NCBI GenBank assembly: GCA_910587645.1
Contig: CAJUNA010000034.1
Span: forward strand, 1 to 62,429
Origin: an uncultured Oscillospiraceae bacterium
GTDB taxonomy: Bacteria; Bacillota; Clostridia; Oscillospirales; Oscillospiraceae
Length of the DNA stretch: 62,429 nucleotides
Reading direction: 5' to 3'
Below, piece by piece: positions 6,614 through 16,047 of this stretch. Both the position numbers and the translations under genes were made by a program. Under the pieces are notes generated by a model. The model saw nothing but the letters and a program-made list of their open reading frames with translations, was not told the origin of the DNA and made no database searches. Position 1 is the first letter of the stretch; each line of letters begins with the position of its first letter.

Positions 6614-8902
6614 TCATTCGGCTTTGTTGTTGATGGCATTCAAAACCCGCTCCGGAAGGAACGGCAATTCTGTCATATACACACCGCATGCGTTATAAAT
6701 CGCGTCCGCAATGGCGGGGGCGGGGGTGTTGATGACAATTTCTCCGATGGATTTTGCGCCAAAGGGGCCTGTCGGCTCATAGCTGCTGTCAAAGGCGACC
6801 CGGATGGGCGGCACGTCCAGCCGGGAGGGGATTTTATACTGCAAAAATGAGTTGTTCCGCATTTTTCCCTGGCTGCTAAACTGCATATTCTCATACAGCG
6901 CCATACCGATGCCCTGCACAATGCCGCCCTCGGCCTGTACCCTGGCCAGGTTGGCGTTGATTACGGTTCCGCAGTCGATGCAGGCCGCGTAGTCCAGCAC
7001 CTTTACCTGCCCGGTCTGGGTATCCAGCTCGATTTCCACAAATCCCGCCATCAGCGGCGGCGGGGAGGTCTGGCTCATGTGGCCGCAGGTGGCGGTAAAC
7101 GCGTGGCAGTTTCCGGATGTCACCTGCCGCCGCGCTAAATCGGAAACCGAGATCCGGTTTTCCGGGGCGTCCTTTTCCGAAATGCAGTCTCCTTGGAAAA
7201 CCAGCCGTTCCTCCGGCGTCTCCAGGGCGGCGGCGGCTTCCGCCATCATCTGCCCAATGAGGCGCTCGCAGGCTTTCACCACCGCCATCCCCGTTACATA
7301 AGTGGTGGCGGAGGCGAAGGAGCCCTTGTCGTAGGGGGAATAGTCCGTATCCACCGCCGCGGCATGGACGTTGGATATATCTGTTTCCAGCACCTCTGCC
7401 GCGATTTGCGCCAGGATGGTGTCGCAGCCCGTCCCCATATCGCCGGCCCCGTTGAGGACGGTGTAGCAGCCATCCTCATCCAGGCGGACGGTGGCAAAGC
7501 ACTTGTCCACCCCGCCAATCCCAGAGCCCTGCATGGAAGCCGCCATGCCGACCGCGCGGATTGTATGGCTGCCGGTTTGCCGGCGGGGATACTTTTCGTC
7601 CCAGCCGATCATCTCCTTGCCCCGCCGGATGCACCGGTCCAAATGGGAGCTGGTCAATGTCTCCCCGTAGTAGGCAGGCATGACCTCCCCCTCCATGGGG
7701 ATATTTTTCAGCCGCATTTCAATGGGATCCATCCCCAAGGCATGGGCCATCTTGTTCACCATGGATTCCACGGCGAAGCACCCCTGGGTAGCGCCGTATC
7801 CCCGGAACGCGCCGCCCGGAATCAGGTTGGTGTAGAGGACATCGTAGCGGAACGAATAGGCTTCCGCTTTCCCCAGCATGGGGAGGCTTTTGTGGCCGCT
7901 CAGGCCTACGCACCCCATAGCGTGGTCTCCATACGCGCCGGCGTTTTCCCGCACATACAGGGAAACCGCGCGGACCGTACCATCCCGCATAGCGCCCATT
8001 TTGACGCGCAGCTTCATCTCGTGGCGGGTGGTTGTGGCGGTAAAGCTTTCCCGGCGGTCAAAGAGGACCATGGTGGGCAGCCCTGTCTTGATTGTGACCG
8101 CCGCGCCGAACAGCTCTGTGACCAAGGACTGCTTCGCGCCGAAGCCGCCTCCTACTTTCGGCTTGATGACGCGCACTGTGCTGATGGGCAGGCCGAATAC
8201 ATAGGCGATGGTCCGGCGCACCAAAAAAGGAATCTGCGTGGAGGAAATTACCGTCAGCTTGCGGTTTTTGTCATAAAAGCTGTAGCTGCGGAAGGTTTCC
8301 ATCATGCACTGGGAGTTCCCCAGCGTATGGTACTCATCCTCTAAAACCACATCGCATTGGGAGAAAACCTTCTCCACGTCCCCATTTCCGGATTCCCCGC
8401 AGGCCAGCACGTTGCGGGCGTTGTCGTTGCGGATGGAGGGCTTGCATACGTAGTCCTCCTCCGGATGCACCACGGCGGGCGCTTCCTCAGCCGTATCCAT
8501 GTCCAGAACCGCCGGAAGCACCTCGTATTCCACCTTGACCAGCCGGGCCATCCGTTCCGCCGCTTCCGCCGTCTCCGCCGCAACGATGGCCGCCGCGTCT
8601 CCCACAAAGCGGACCCGGTCCTCCAGGACAAGGCGGTCATAGGGATTTGACCCGGCATAGGCGTACCCGCCCAGCGTATGGCGCACATGGGGTACGTCCC
8701 GGTGCGTCAGGACGCAGGCCGCGCCTGGAACCTTCATGGCCTTGCTGGTATCCACCGACAGGATTTTGGCGTGGGCATGCGGGCTTCGGACGATTTTCAC
8801 CGTCAGGTAAGGGCCTTGGACGATATCCTGCGTATAAACCGGCATCCCGGTCACAAGCGCCTGGGCGTCCAGCTTGCGCACTTTTTGGCTAATCTGTCTC
8901 AT
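6614..8902 (-). CDS. molybdenum hydroxylase, molybdopterin-binding large subunit (xanthine dehydrogenase/CoxL type)
   Basis: A 762-residue catalytic subunit carrying the Mo-pterin cofactor. The N-terminal a/b-hammerhead begins VRKLDAQALVTG. Cofactor-contacting motifs include KVGGGFGAKQ, GGAFRGYGATQ (with the arginine that helps bind purines in xanthine dehydrogenases) and the active-site glutamate in GAKSIGEIVINTP near the C-terminus. It hydroxylates an N-heterocycle, passing electrons to the 2Fe-2S and FAD subunits encoded just upstream. I chose the ATG at 8902, which overlaps the end of the 2Fe-2S gene by 14 bases; the frame is open to 9085 but reads as shadow sequence there. Substrate is uncertain; a purine is favoured by the permease and deaminase neighbours. 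Confidence 0.92.
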   Translation of the reverse strand: MRQISQKVRKLDAQALVTGMPVYTQDIVQGPYLTVKIVRSPHAHAKILSVDTSKAMKVPGAACVLTHRDVPHVRHTLGGYAYAGSNPYDRLVLEDRVRFVGDAAAIVAAETAEAAERMARLVKVEYEVLPAVLDMDTAEEAPAVVHPEEDYVCKPSIRNDNARNVLACGESGNGDVEKVFSQCDVVLEDEYHTLGNSQCMMETFRSYSFYDKNRKLTVISSTQIPFLVRRTIAYVFGLPISTVRVIKPKVGGGFGAKQSLVTELFGAAVTIKTGLPTMVLFDRRESFTATTTRHEMKLRVKMGAMRDGTVRAVSLYVRENAGAYGDHAMGCVGLSGHKSLPMLGKAEAYSFRYDVLYTNLIPGGAFRGYGATQGCFAVESMVNKMAHALGMDPIEMRLKNIPMEGEVMPAYYGETLTSSHLDRCIRRGKEMIGWDEKYPRRQTGSHTIRAVGMAASMQGSGIGGVDKCFATVRLDEDGCYTVLNGAGDMGTGCDTILAQIAAEVLETDISNVHAAAVDTDYSPYDKGSFASATTYVTGMAVVKACERLIGQMMAEAAAALETPEERLVFQGDCISEKDAPENRISVSDLARRQVTSGNCHAFTATCGHMSQTSPPPLMAGFVEIELDTQTGQVKVLDYAACIDCGTVINANLARVQAEGGIVQGIGMALYENMQFSSQGKMRNNSFLQYKIPSRLDVPPIRVAFDSSYEPTGPFGAKSIGEIVINTPAPAIADAIYNACGVYMTELPFLPERVLNAINNKAE

Positions 8903-9350
8903 GGCGTTTCTCCAGATATTTTCTGATGGCGCGCATCTGGCTGCTGTAGCCGGTACAGCGGCACAGGCAGCCCGCCAGATAGGCGTTGATCTCTTCCTCT
9001 GCCGGATTGGGCAGTTCCCGTTCCATCGCCAGCACGGCCATAATGAAGCCCGGGCTGCAATAGCCGCACTGCTCCGCGCCCTCATTGGCCATGTAGGCGC
9101 CGAACGCCGCCGCTTCCTCCCGGACGCCTTCCAGCGTGGTCACTTCATGCCCATCGATCCTGGGAAGGGGATAGGAACAGGAGAGGACGGGCGTCCCGTC
9201 TACCCAGACGGTGCAAAGCCCGCAGTTTTCTGTCCCGCATCCGCGCTTCACGCTCAGACAGCCGTTTTCCCGGAGGAAGTCCAGCAGCGTCTTATCCGCC
9301 GGGACCTCCTGCCGCAGGCTTTTTCCGTTCAGTACCGTTGTAATCAGCAT
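8889..9350 (-). CDS. molybdenum hydroxylase, 2Fe-2S small subunit
   Basis: A 153-residue ferredoxin-type subunit with two [2Fe-2S] clusters. The plant-type cluster ligands lie in KRGCGTENCGLC plus the Cys of VLSCSYP. The second cluster uses EQCGYCSPG and CLCRCTGY in the helical C-terminal domain. It carries electrons between the Mo site and FAD. It overlaps the FAD subunit gene by 7 bases and the large subunit gene by 14, so the three are translationally coupled. All eight cysteine ligands are present, so the enzyme should be competent. Confidence 0.95.
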   Translation of the reverse strand: MLITTVLNGKSLRQEVPADKTLLDFLRENGCLSVKRGCGTENCGLCTVWVDGTPVLSCSYPLPRIDGHEVTTLEGVREEAAAFGAYMANEGAEQCGYCSPGFIMAVLAMERELPNPAEEEINAYLAGCLCRCTGYSSQMRAIRKYLEKRHETD

Positions 9351-10132
9351 ATTGCCAGCCCTCCTTCCCCGTGAAGCTGTTCAATTGCCCGCGCGATCAG
9401 GACCTGAGCGATCTGCCGCCGGTAGCCGCCGCTGCCCCGCATGTTCGAGCCAAAGGAAAGTTCCTCCGCCGCCGTGGAAGCCGCGGTAGCGGCGTCCGCT
9501 TTCCCCTCGGAAAGGAGGCGGGATGCTTCCCCTGCCAGCGTGGCTTTTCCTGGCCGCGCCCCAACCACAACGCGCCAGTCGGATCCCAGGCGGCTGACCG
9601 CCACTGTGAGGGCTGGCAGGTCTGTTGCGGAGAGCCGCAAGCTCTGGTAAGCCGCCCTGCGGCCGTTATTTTCTATACGGCAGCCTAAAACAATATCCCG
9701 GCTTGGCTTCTGCCAGACAAAATCCGCAATGGGGACATCCCCCTGCCGGTGCAGTATCACGGTGGTATCCATTGCCATCAGCGCGGTGATGGGATCGGAA
9801 AAGCCAAACCGGGAATACAGGCTCCCTCCTACGGTGGCAAGGTTCCTGAACTGTACGCCGGCAATGGGCTTCACACAGCAGGCCAGCAGGCTTCCCGGCA
9901 GCTCCCGCTCCAACTGGCGCAGGGTTGCCATGGCGCCGATTTCCACATATGCCGGCCCGACGCGGATTTGGTCTAGCCCCAGCCGCGACAGGTCAATGGC
10001 GGTATGGAGCTTCTGCCGTCCCAGCGCCAGCCAGCCGTTGCCGCCGATGACGGCGTTCCTCCGGTTTGCCTGGAGCAGCTTGTACGCATCCTCCAGTGAT
10101 TCCGGAAATATATAATTCTGAAAAGACGCCAT
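9344..10132 (-). CDS. molybdenum hydroxylase, FAD-binding medium subunit
   Basis: A 262-residue CoxM/XdhB-type subunit. The first FAD motif is RNAVIGGNGWLALG (about residue 25). The second is QFRNLATVGGSLYSR (about 93), a variant of the usual RNxGTIGGN. The C-terminal CO-dehydrogenase flavoprotein domain ends GSGGYRRQIAQVLIARA. The protein is slightly short compared with the 270-290 residues common in the family. It passes electrons from the iron-sulfur subunit to an acceptor such as NAD+ or ferredoxin. It is the first of the three enzyme genes in the transcript. Confidence 0.92.
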   Translation of the reverse strand: MASFQNYIFPESLEDAYKLLQANRRNAVIGGNGWLALGRQKLHTAIDLSRLGLDQIRVGPAYVEIGAMATLRQLERELPGSLLACCVKPIAGVQFRNLATVGGSLYSRFGFSDPITALMAMDTTVILHRQGDVPIADFVWQKPSRDIVLGCRIENNGRRAAYQSLRLSATDLPALTVAVSRLGSDWRVVVGARPGKATLAGEASRLLSEGKADAATAASTAAEELSFGSNMRGSGGYRRQIAQVLIARAIEQLHGEGGLAIC

Positions 10133-10180
10133 AGTTAAATCCTTTCATCCCGCCCAGGGTTCCGCGCTGTGCGCACACCC

Positions 10181-11536
10181 TCAGTATTGGATATTGGCCC
10201 GCCTGACAATTGCCTGTCCGCGCATTTGCGCTTCCTGAATCAAAAGCTCTTCGTCGATGGTCGTGAGCCTGCCGCGGTGCAGCAGCCTTTTTCCGTTGAC
10301 ATAGACGGTATCTACCACTGCGGATGTGGCCTGATAGACCAGCGTGGAATACAGGTCATAGGTGGGCGTACTGCACAGCTTGTTCAAGTCCATCAGCACG
10401 ATATCCGCCTGCTTCCCGGCTTCCAGCGTTCCGCAGGTGTCCAGCTTTTGCAGCGCCGCCGCCCCATTCCTTGTCGCCATTGCCAGCACGGAACGGGCCG
10501 GGACCGCCTGTGGGTTTTGGGAAATTGCTTTGTGCATCAGGCCCGCCAGCCACATTTCATCCATCATGCTCATACGGTTGTTGCACGGCGGGCTGTTGGT
10601 TCCCAGGGACACCGGTATGCCCCTTTTCAAATATTCCGCGATTGGCGCGAAGCCGGCAATCCGCAGGTCCGCACCGGGACAGTGTACGCATTTGACGCCG
10701 CTGTCCGCCAGCAGGCCGGTCTCCTCCTCTGTTACATGCACGGCATGGGCCGCAACCAGCTCCGGTATCAGCGCGTCCCAGCTTTCCAGCAGGGATACGG
10801 GGGATTTGCCATAGGCCTCCCTGGTGTACCGCACTTCGGAGGCCGATTCCGCCAGATGGCATTGCAGCAGTACGCCGCGCTCCCGGCTGTACCGGGCAAA
10901 CGTCCGCCACAGCCGTTTGCTGGAGTTGAACAGGTTCAAAATGTTCAGGCATGCGTCCACCCGGCTGCACAGCTTATTGTGATGCCACCGCTCCACCAGG
11001 TCAAAGTTCCGCTCACAAGCTTCTTCGTAGGACATCTGAAGCTCTGGCGGCATATCGCTGTTGCGGTCCATGGTGGAAAGGCATACCGTGCCCTTGATGC
11101 CGGTGTCTATGACGGCCTTGGCGATGGCATCAGGATGCTCCCCGCTGGCTTCGCAGAACTGCGTTGTCCCGCTTTTCAGCATTTCCGCGATGCTGACCTG
11201 GGCGCTGATATAAGCGTCATCCGGCGTCAGCGCGGCTTCGTAGGGCCATATGCGCTTGCGGGTCCAGGTAAGCAGGTCCACGTCATCCGCCAGCCCCCTG
11301 CCAAGAGCCTGGGTTGTATGGACGTGGGTCTGGATAAATCCTGGGAGCGCCACCAGGGGCCTCCCGTTCCGGAACAGTTTTTCCCGGCGGTAGTCCGGGT
11401 AATTGCGCAGGTCCAGGTTCTTCATTGCCCCGACTGCTTGGATTTTCTCCCCATCCACCGCGATATAACCGTCCGGCAGGATTGTCCCGCCGCTATCCAT
11501 GGCCATCACCGTTACATTGGTCAGTAAAAACTTCAT
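10181..11536 (-). CDS. amidohydrolase of the Atz/Trz guanine-deaminase-like family with an altered metal site
   Basis: A 451-residue TIM-barrel amidohydrolase. The HxH pair is in THVHTTQALGRG, a third metal ligand region is QCHLAESASEV, and HAVHVT follows. The usual late LGTDxxxSNN motif reads LGTNSPPCNN here: the metal-binding and catalytic aspartate is asparagine (codon 10597-10595). The SN of the usual AHCPxSNxKL is also changed (HCPGADLRIAG). Family members deaminate guanine, 8-oxoguanine, S-adenosylhomocysteine or triazines. This copy may have an unusual reaction or no hydrolytic activity. It lies 12 bases downstream of a second, canonical paralogue. Confidence 0.85.
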   Translation of the reverse strand: MKFLLTNVTVMAMDSGGTILPDGYIAVDGEKIQAVGAMKNLDLRNYPDYRREKLFRNGRPLVALPGFIQTHVHTTQALGRGLADDVDLLTWTRKRIWPYEAALTPDDAYISAQVSIAEMLKSGTTQFCEASGEHPDAIAKAVIDTGIKGTVCLSTMDRNSDMPPELQMSYEEACERNFDLVERWHHNKLCSRVDACLNILNLFNSSKRLWRTFARYSRERGVLLQCHLAESASEVRYTREAYGKSPVSLLESWDALIPELVAAHAVHVTEEETGLLADSGVKCVHCPGADLRIAGFAPIAEYLKRGIPVSLGTNSPPCNNRMSMMDEMWLAGLMHKAISQNPQAVPARSVLAMATRNGAAALQKLDTCGTLEAGKQADIVLMDLNKLCSTPTYDLYSTLVYQATSAVVDTVYVNGKRLLHRGRLTTIDEELLIQEAQMRGQAIVRRANIQY

Positions 11537-11548
11537 ATGCAGGATACC

Positions 11549-12907
11549 TTACACAACCACATCGTTGATGCTCGCCGCATCCGGCACATACGGCTCCCGC
11601 CGCTGGATCAATGCTTCCGTGGCGGCGGTGTATTCGCCCAGCAGCTTCTCCACATCGACCCCCACCAGCTTTTTATCCTCCACAACGGTCTTGCCGTTGA
11701 CAATCACGGTTGTTACATCGGCGCCGTTGGCGCTGTGTACGATGTTGGGAACAAAATTCTCATATTTGCCAAACAGGTGGGGCGCCATATGCAGGTTGTT
11801 GTAATCCAACAGGACGATGTCCGCCTTTTTGCCCACTTCCAGGGAACCAATCTGGTCCTCCATATGAATTGCCTGGGCGCCGTAAATGGTGGCCAGCCGG
11901 ATGGCCTCCTCCGCCGGCATGGCGGTGGCGTCCAGGCTTCCCAGTTTCTGGAGCAGGGCAGCAAACTTCATCTCCTCGAACATGTCAACATTATTATTCT
12001 CTTTGATGCCATCGCTGCCAAGCCCCACATGCACCCCCGCCTTCAGCGCCGCGGGGACGGGGCAGATGCCGGAAGCCAGCTTCATATTGCTGACGGGGCA
12101 GTGGGCGATGGAAGTCCCGGTGGAGCGCATGATCTCGATTTCATAGGGCGTAATCCAGCAGCAGTGGGCAATCAGTGTTTTAGGCCCTAAAATCCCACGG
12201 TTATAAAACACCTGCATGGGCGCGCAGCCGTACTTTTCCCGGATCATATTGGCCATCTGGATGGATTCCTCGCCATGGGTATGGATTCCGGTATCATATT
12301 TCTCCGCAAGCGCCGCCGTACGGCGGAAGGCTTCCTCGGAACAGTATACAAGATGCTCCATTCCGAACCACACGTTAACGCGGCCGTCCGCGCTGCCGTG
12401 GCGGTCAAGATACAGCCGCTCGTTGGTATCCACTTTCTCGAAGTAATCATACCCGGGCCTGTCTCCCACATAGGGGGCCAGCACGGCGCGGATGCCTGTT
12501 TCTTCCGCGGAATCCGCGCAGCGGTCCATATGGCGGTACATATCGACCACCGTAGTGGTGCCGGAGAGCAGCGCCTCGCTGTAGCACACCTTGGAAGCGA
12601 TATACGCGTCCTCCGGCTGGAGGACTTTATGCTTGGGGTCCACATGCAGCGCCAGCCACTCCCATACCTTCAGGTCCTCCGCCGTCCCCCGGATCAGGCC
12701 CGAGTGGAGATGCGTGTTGATCAGGCCAGGCATTACGATCTTTTTGGAAGCGTCTATTATCTTCGCGCCGTCATGGCGGCGCAGCAGCTCCTCCGTGAGG
12801 CCGATGTCAATAATCCGGCTGTCCTCATAGCAGACCGCGCCATCGTGGATAATGGTAAACGTCTTGTCTACCGTCAATACATAGCCATGTACAATCAGGG
12901 TTTTCAT
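11549..12907 (-). CDS. amidohydrolase/deaminase of the Atz/Trz (MtaD-SsnA) family
   Basis: A 452-residue zinc hydrolase starting at MKTLIVHGYVLTVDK. All metal and catalytic motifs are canonical: NTHLHSGLIRG, HTHGEE, IAHCCW, AHCPVSNMKLASG and LGSDGIKENNN. Such enzymes remove an exocyclic amino group from purines, 5-methylthioadenosine/S-adenosylhomocysteine, or related heterocycles. Together with the molybdenum hydroxylase this fits purine deamination followed by oxidation. The start at 12907 removes an upstream extension that reads as untranslated sequence; GGAGG lies upstream. It is a paralogue of the next gene but keeps the key Asp that the other has lost. Confidence 0.88.
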   Translation of the reverse strand: MKTLIVHGYVLTVDKTFTIIHDGAVCYEDSRIIDIGLTEELLRRHDGAKIIDASKKIVMPGLINTHLHSGLIRGTAEDLKVWEWLALHVDPKHKVLQPEDAYIASKVCYSEALLSGTTTVVDMYRHMDRCADSAEETGIRAVLAPYVGDRPGYDYFEKVDTNERLYLDRHGSADGRVNVWFGMEHLVYCSEEAFRRTAALAEKYDTGIHTHGEESIQMANMIREKYGCAPMQVFYNRGILGPKTLIAHCCWITPYEIEIMRSTGTSIAHCPVSNMKLASGICPVPAALKAGVHVGLGSDGIKENNNVDMFEEMKFAALLQKLGSLDATAMPAEEAIRLATIYGAQAIHMEDQIGSLEVGKKADIVLLDYNNLHMAPHLFGKYENFVPNIVHSANGADVTTVIVNGKTVVEDKKLVGVDVEKLLGEYTAATEALIQRREPYVPDAASINDVVV

Positions 12908-13015
12908 ATAGTAACCATACCTTTCCTCCCCGCTCCGGGGCGCGGGAGCAGCAGGCTGGAAGCTGCTCCCGCGCGGCAAGCGGCCATTTGGTGAAATATG
13001 TTTGGAAGCAAATGC

Positions 13016-14620
13016 TTACCCCAGGCCAATGCCCTGGTGCCGGAGGAATTTTCCGGCCCGCGCTTCCGTTACCGCGCCGTCCTGATAGGCAAGCTGCCCG
13101 TTGACGAACACATACCGGATTCCCTCGCTCAGGGCCAGGGAGTTGGTATAATCCGCCGCATCGCGGAGGGCGGCGAAATCGAAGACAACCAGGTCCGCCG
13201 CCTTGCCTTCGGCAATCACGCCCCGGTCATAGAGGCCGCAGCGTTCCGCCGCGAATCCGGTAATCTTGTGAATCATTTCCTCCAGGGACAGCAGCCCCAG
13301 CTCTTTTACATACCGGCGGATTGCCCTGGGGAACGCGCCAAAGGTCCGGGGATGGGTTTGCTCTGCCAGCGTCCTGCAAGTGCCGTCTGTGCCAATGCAG
13401 GCATTGGGGTCTTGAATGATCCGGCAGTTATCCCCTTCATCAATACAGAAGAATACGCCGTTGACCTTCCCATCGTTTGCCAGCAGAAGGTCAAAAAACG
13501 CGTCAAACGCTTCCTGACCCTTCCTCCTGGCATATTCCGAAACCGTTAGCCCATCCGCTTCCGGTGTTTTGGCGCATCCGCTGATAAGGATGCCGCTGAA
13601 GCCACCCGCGTTGAGATAAAAATTGTCATAGCTGCTGTCCTGCTGCATCCGCCGCCGGATATCCTTCCGTGCTTCCGGATCCCGCAGGAACGCCAGCATC
13701 CCTTCAACCCCGCCCTTCTCAAAATAGTCCGGCGGGATTACAATGTTCATGTGCGTAGAATTTGCGGTGTAGGGATATTGGTCAATGGTGACCCGGCCCC
13801 CCTGCTTGATTGCTTCCTGTATTAAGGCCAGCGTTTTTTCCGATTTGCCGAAATTCTGCCGCCCGCATATCTTGTGGTGGGAAATCTCCACCGGGACGCC
13901 TGCCTGCCGCCCGATTTCCAGGGCTTCCCGGACGGCGTCCTCCACACGGCCGGATTCCCCCCGGATGTGGGAAGCGTAGATACCGCCATAGGGCTGAATG
14001 ACCTTTGCCAGTTCAACCAGCTCCTCCGTCCGGCTGTAGCTGCCCGGGGGATAGATCAAGCCCGTGCTCAGCCCCATGGAACCATTTTCCATGGATTCCC
14101 GCAGCAGATCCTTCATCCGCCCCATTTCCTCCGCGCTGGGGGCGCGCTCGTCAAAGCCCATGACGGCGATCCGCAGGGAGCTATGCCCGGTGAAGGTTTT
14201 CATGTTAACGACCATAGGCGTCCTGTCCGCATACGCCGCAAACTTCCGGAAGGATGTCCACTCCGCCATTTCCGCGGGAAATTCGTATGTGCCGATGGAG
14301 GCAAAGTCCTTCAGCAGCCCGATGCGCTCCGGGGAGACGGGGAAAATCGACCCGCCGCACTGGCCCGCGATCTGGGTGGTGATTCCCTGGGATACCTTGG
14401 AGAGCATCATAGGATACTGCCCGATGACCTGGTCCCCGTGGGAATGGGCGTCGATGAACCCCGGGCTGACGTGCAGGCCGTCGGCTTCGATGACCTGCCT
14501 GGCGGCGGCGGAAGCGGAACAAAGCCGGATGCGCCCGTCCTGGATGCCCAGGCATCCTGTGTACGCCTTTGCGCCGGTTCCGTCAAGGATAGCAGCGTTT
14601 TTAATCAAATAATCCAACAT
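13016..14620 (-). CDS. N-acyl-D-amino-acid deacylase (D-aminoacylase family amidohydrolase)
   Basis: A 534-residue enzyme starting at MLDYLIKNAAILDGTG. D-aminoacylase hallmarks are present: DAHSHGDQ, the metal-ligand Cys in IAGQCGGSIFPVS, SHIRGESGRVEDAV, VEISHHKICGRQNFGKS, the late IGTDGT aspartate and HPRTFGAFPR. The family releases D-amino acids from N-acyl or related N-substituted forms in the cytoplasm. The neighbours include an enzyme acting on D-amino acids (5507-6574), so product and next substrate match. It lies between the purine permease and the paired amidohydrolases in the transcript. Confidence 0.88.
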   Translation of the reverse strand: MLDYLIKNAAILDGTGAKAYTGCLGIQDGRIRLCSASAAARQVIEADGLHVSPGFIDAHSHGDQVIGQYPMMLSKVSQGITTQIAGQCGGSIFPVSPERIGLLKDFASIGTYEFPAEMAEWTSFRKFAAYADRTPMVVNMKTFTGHSSLRIAVMGFDERAPSAEEMGRMKDLLRESMENGSMGLSTGLIYPPGSYSRTEELVELAKVIQPYGGIYASHIRGESGRVEDAVREALEIGRQAGVPVEISHHKICGRQNFGKSEKTLALIQEAIKQGGRVTIDQYPYTANSTHMNIVIPPDYFEKGGVEGMLAFLRDPEARKDIRRRMQQDSSYDNFYLNAGGFSGILISGCAKTPEADGLTVSEYARRKGQEAFDAFFDLLLANDGKVNGVFFCIDEGDNCRIIQDPNACIGTDGTCRTLAEQTHPRTFGAFPRAIRRYVKELGLLSLEEMIHKITGFAAERCGLYDRGVIAEGKAADLVVFDFAALRDAADYTNSLALSEGIRYVFVNGQLAYQDGAVTEARAGKFLRHQGIGLG

Positions 14621-14634
14621 TTTTATGATCCCGC

Positions 14635-15978
14635 TTACAGTATATAATACAGCGACATCATCGCGGCAAGGACCCATTCAGGAATAGCCGGAATATAGTC
14701 CTTATCCTGGGTGCAGACCGCGCGGAGGACGCCCAGGATGATATGGACGTACATGCCGATAATGATGCCGCCCACGTAGTCGGACATGAACAGCGTTACC
14801 AGCCACATGGTCACCACCGGCGCGAATTCAAAGGGCTCATAGTCCAGGTTTACCATTGTCTCCAGCAGGGAGATGCCGACTACCACCAGGGCGGCGCCCG
14901 TGGCCGCACCGGGGATCATCTGGAACAGCGGCGCAAATACCATACAGCTCAGGAACAAAACGCCGGTGGAAATATTAGTCAGCCCGGTACGGCTGCCAGA
15001 TTCGATACCGGCAGCGGATTCCGCGAAAGAACTGACGGTGGAAATGCCGAACATGGACCCGAGGATGGTGGAACCGGAGTCCACCAGGAATACCTTGCCA
15101 AAAGCGGGGAAGTCCCCGTTCTCATCCAGCAGGTTCGCACGTCCGGCCAGGGCAAGGCCGGAGCCAAGGGTCCCGAAGAAGTCGTTAATCAGCAGCATCA
15201 GGATCAGGGGAATGAAGGAGAGCTTGAGCGCGCCCAGGATATCCACCTGGAATGCGGTATCCGCAATGGCGGACAGCGCACCCTGGGTAAAGATGCTCTC
15301 GGGAATGACGGTGACGCCCATGGGGATGCCGATGATGGTGGTCAGAATAATGCCAATCAGGAGCGCACCCTTGATATGGTAAGTTTTCCCGTTAATTTTA
15401 ATTGGCACATAGGTCAAGAAGAAGCAAATGATGACGCCGGTCAGGCCCAGAAGGGACGCCGGCTGGGCCATATCCGCGTAGCCATAGCCCGCCCCTTCGC
15501 TGATACTGAACAGGCCGCAGGAATTCAGCCCCACCCGGGCAATCAGGAAACCCACCGCGCCGGCAACGCCCACCTTCATATTTTTGGGCAGGCTCTTGGC
15601 AAAAATTTCCCTGATTTTGCCAACGGAAATGATAAGAAAGATCACGCCGGAGATCAGCACCATGCCGAACGCCTGCCCATAGGTGCAGGTACCGTCCGCG
15701 ATCCATCCGGCAATCAGGCCAGGGATGACCAGCACAGGAGCCAAGGCGATGGGCGTATTGGAGAACAGCCCCATCGCGATGCAGGCAATGCCGGTTACCA
15801 GTGCCGTGCAGAGAAGGACACCCGTCAGGTTGATGCCCGGCACGGCGGACATGGAAAACACCATGTACGCAAGGATATACGCCATTGTGGCAAATGTTGT
15901 TGCGCCGCCAATCAGCTCCGTGCCGATGGTACTGCCCCGTTCGGAAATTTTGAAATAAGAATCCAGCTTTTGTTTCAT
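14635..15978 (-). CDS. AzgA-type NCS2 purine permease (guanine/hypoxanthine family)
   Basis: A 447-residue integral membrane protein with about 12-14 hydrophobic segments. The N-terminus (LIGGATTFATMAYILAYMVF) is typical of the AzgA/PbuG/GhxP branch of nucleobase cation symporters. The central ALSFIP-type segment appears as KLSFIPLILMLLINDFFGTL with GSGLALAGRANLLDENG, a cytoplasmic loop conserved in this branch. It should import a purine base, consistent with the hydroxylase and deaminases on the same transcript. The stop lies 14 bases before the deacylase start. Confidence 0.9.
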   Translation of the reverse strand: MKQKLDSYFKISERGSTIGTELIGGATTFATMAYILAYMVFSMSAVPGINLTGVLLCTALVTGIACIAMGLFSNTPIALAPVLVIPGLIAGWIADGTCTYGQAFGMVLISGVIFLIISVGKIREIFAKSLPKNMKVGVAGAVGFLIARVGLNSCGLFSISEGAGYGYADMAQPASLLGLTGVIICFFLTYVPIKINGKTYHIKGALLIGIILTTIIGIPMGVTVIPESIFTQGALSAIADTAFQVDILGALKLSFIPLILMLLINDFFGTLGSGLALAGRANLLDENGDFPAFGKVFLVDSGSTILGSMFGISTVSSFAESAAGIESGSRTGLTNISTGVLFLSCMVFAPLFQMIPGAATGAALVVVGISLLETMVNLDYEPFEFAPVVTMWLVTLFMSDYVGGIIIGMYVHIILGVLRAVCTQDKDYIPAIPEWVLAAMMSLYYIL

Positions 15979-16047
15979 GACAACCCTCCTACGATACGAT
16001 ATAATACCTGCATCTATATGTAAATGCGCTTGCGCAGCACACTGGAC

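Noticed and set aside
5819..6850. 343-residue plus-strand open frame
   Set aside because: It is antisense to the PLP enzyme and molybdenum subunit genes, whose motifs are clear. Its translation has no recognisable domain.
6614..9085. 823-residue version of the molybdenum subunit
   Set aside because: The first 61 residues are an Arg/Ala-rich shadow of the 2Fe-2S gene. The conserved N-terminus begins at the ATG at 8902.
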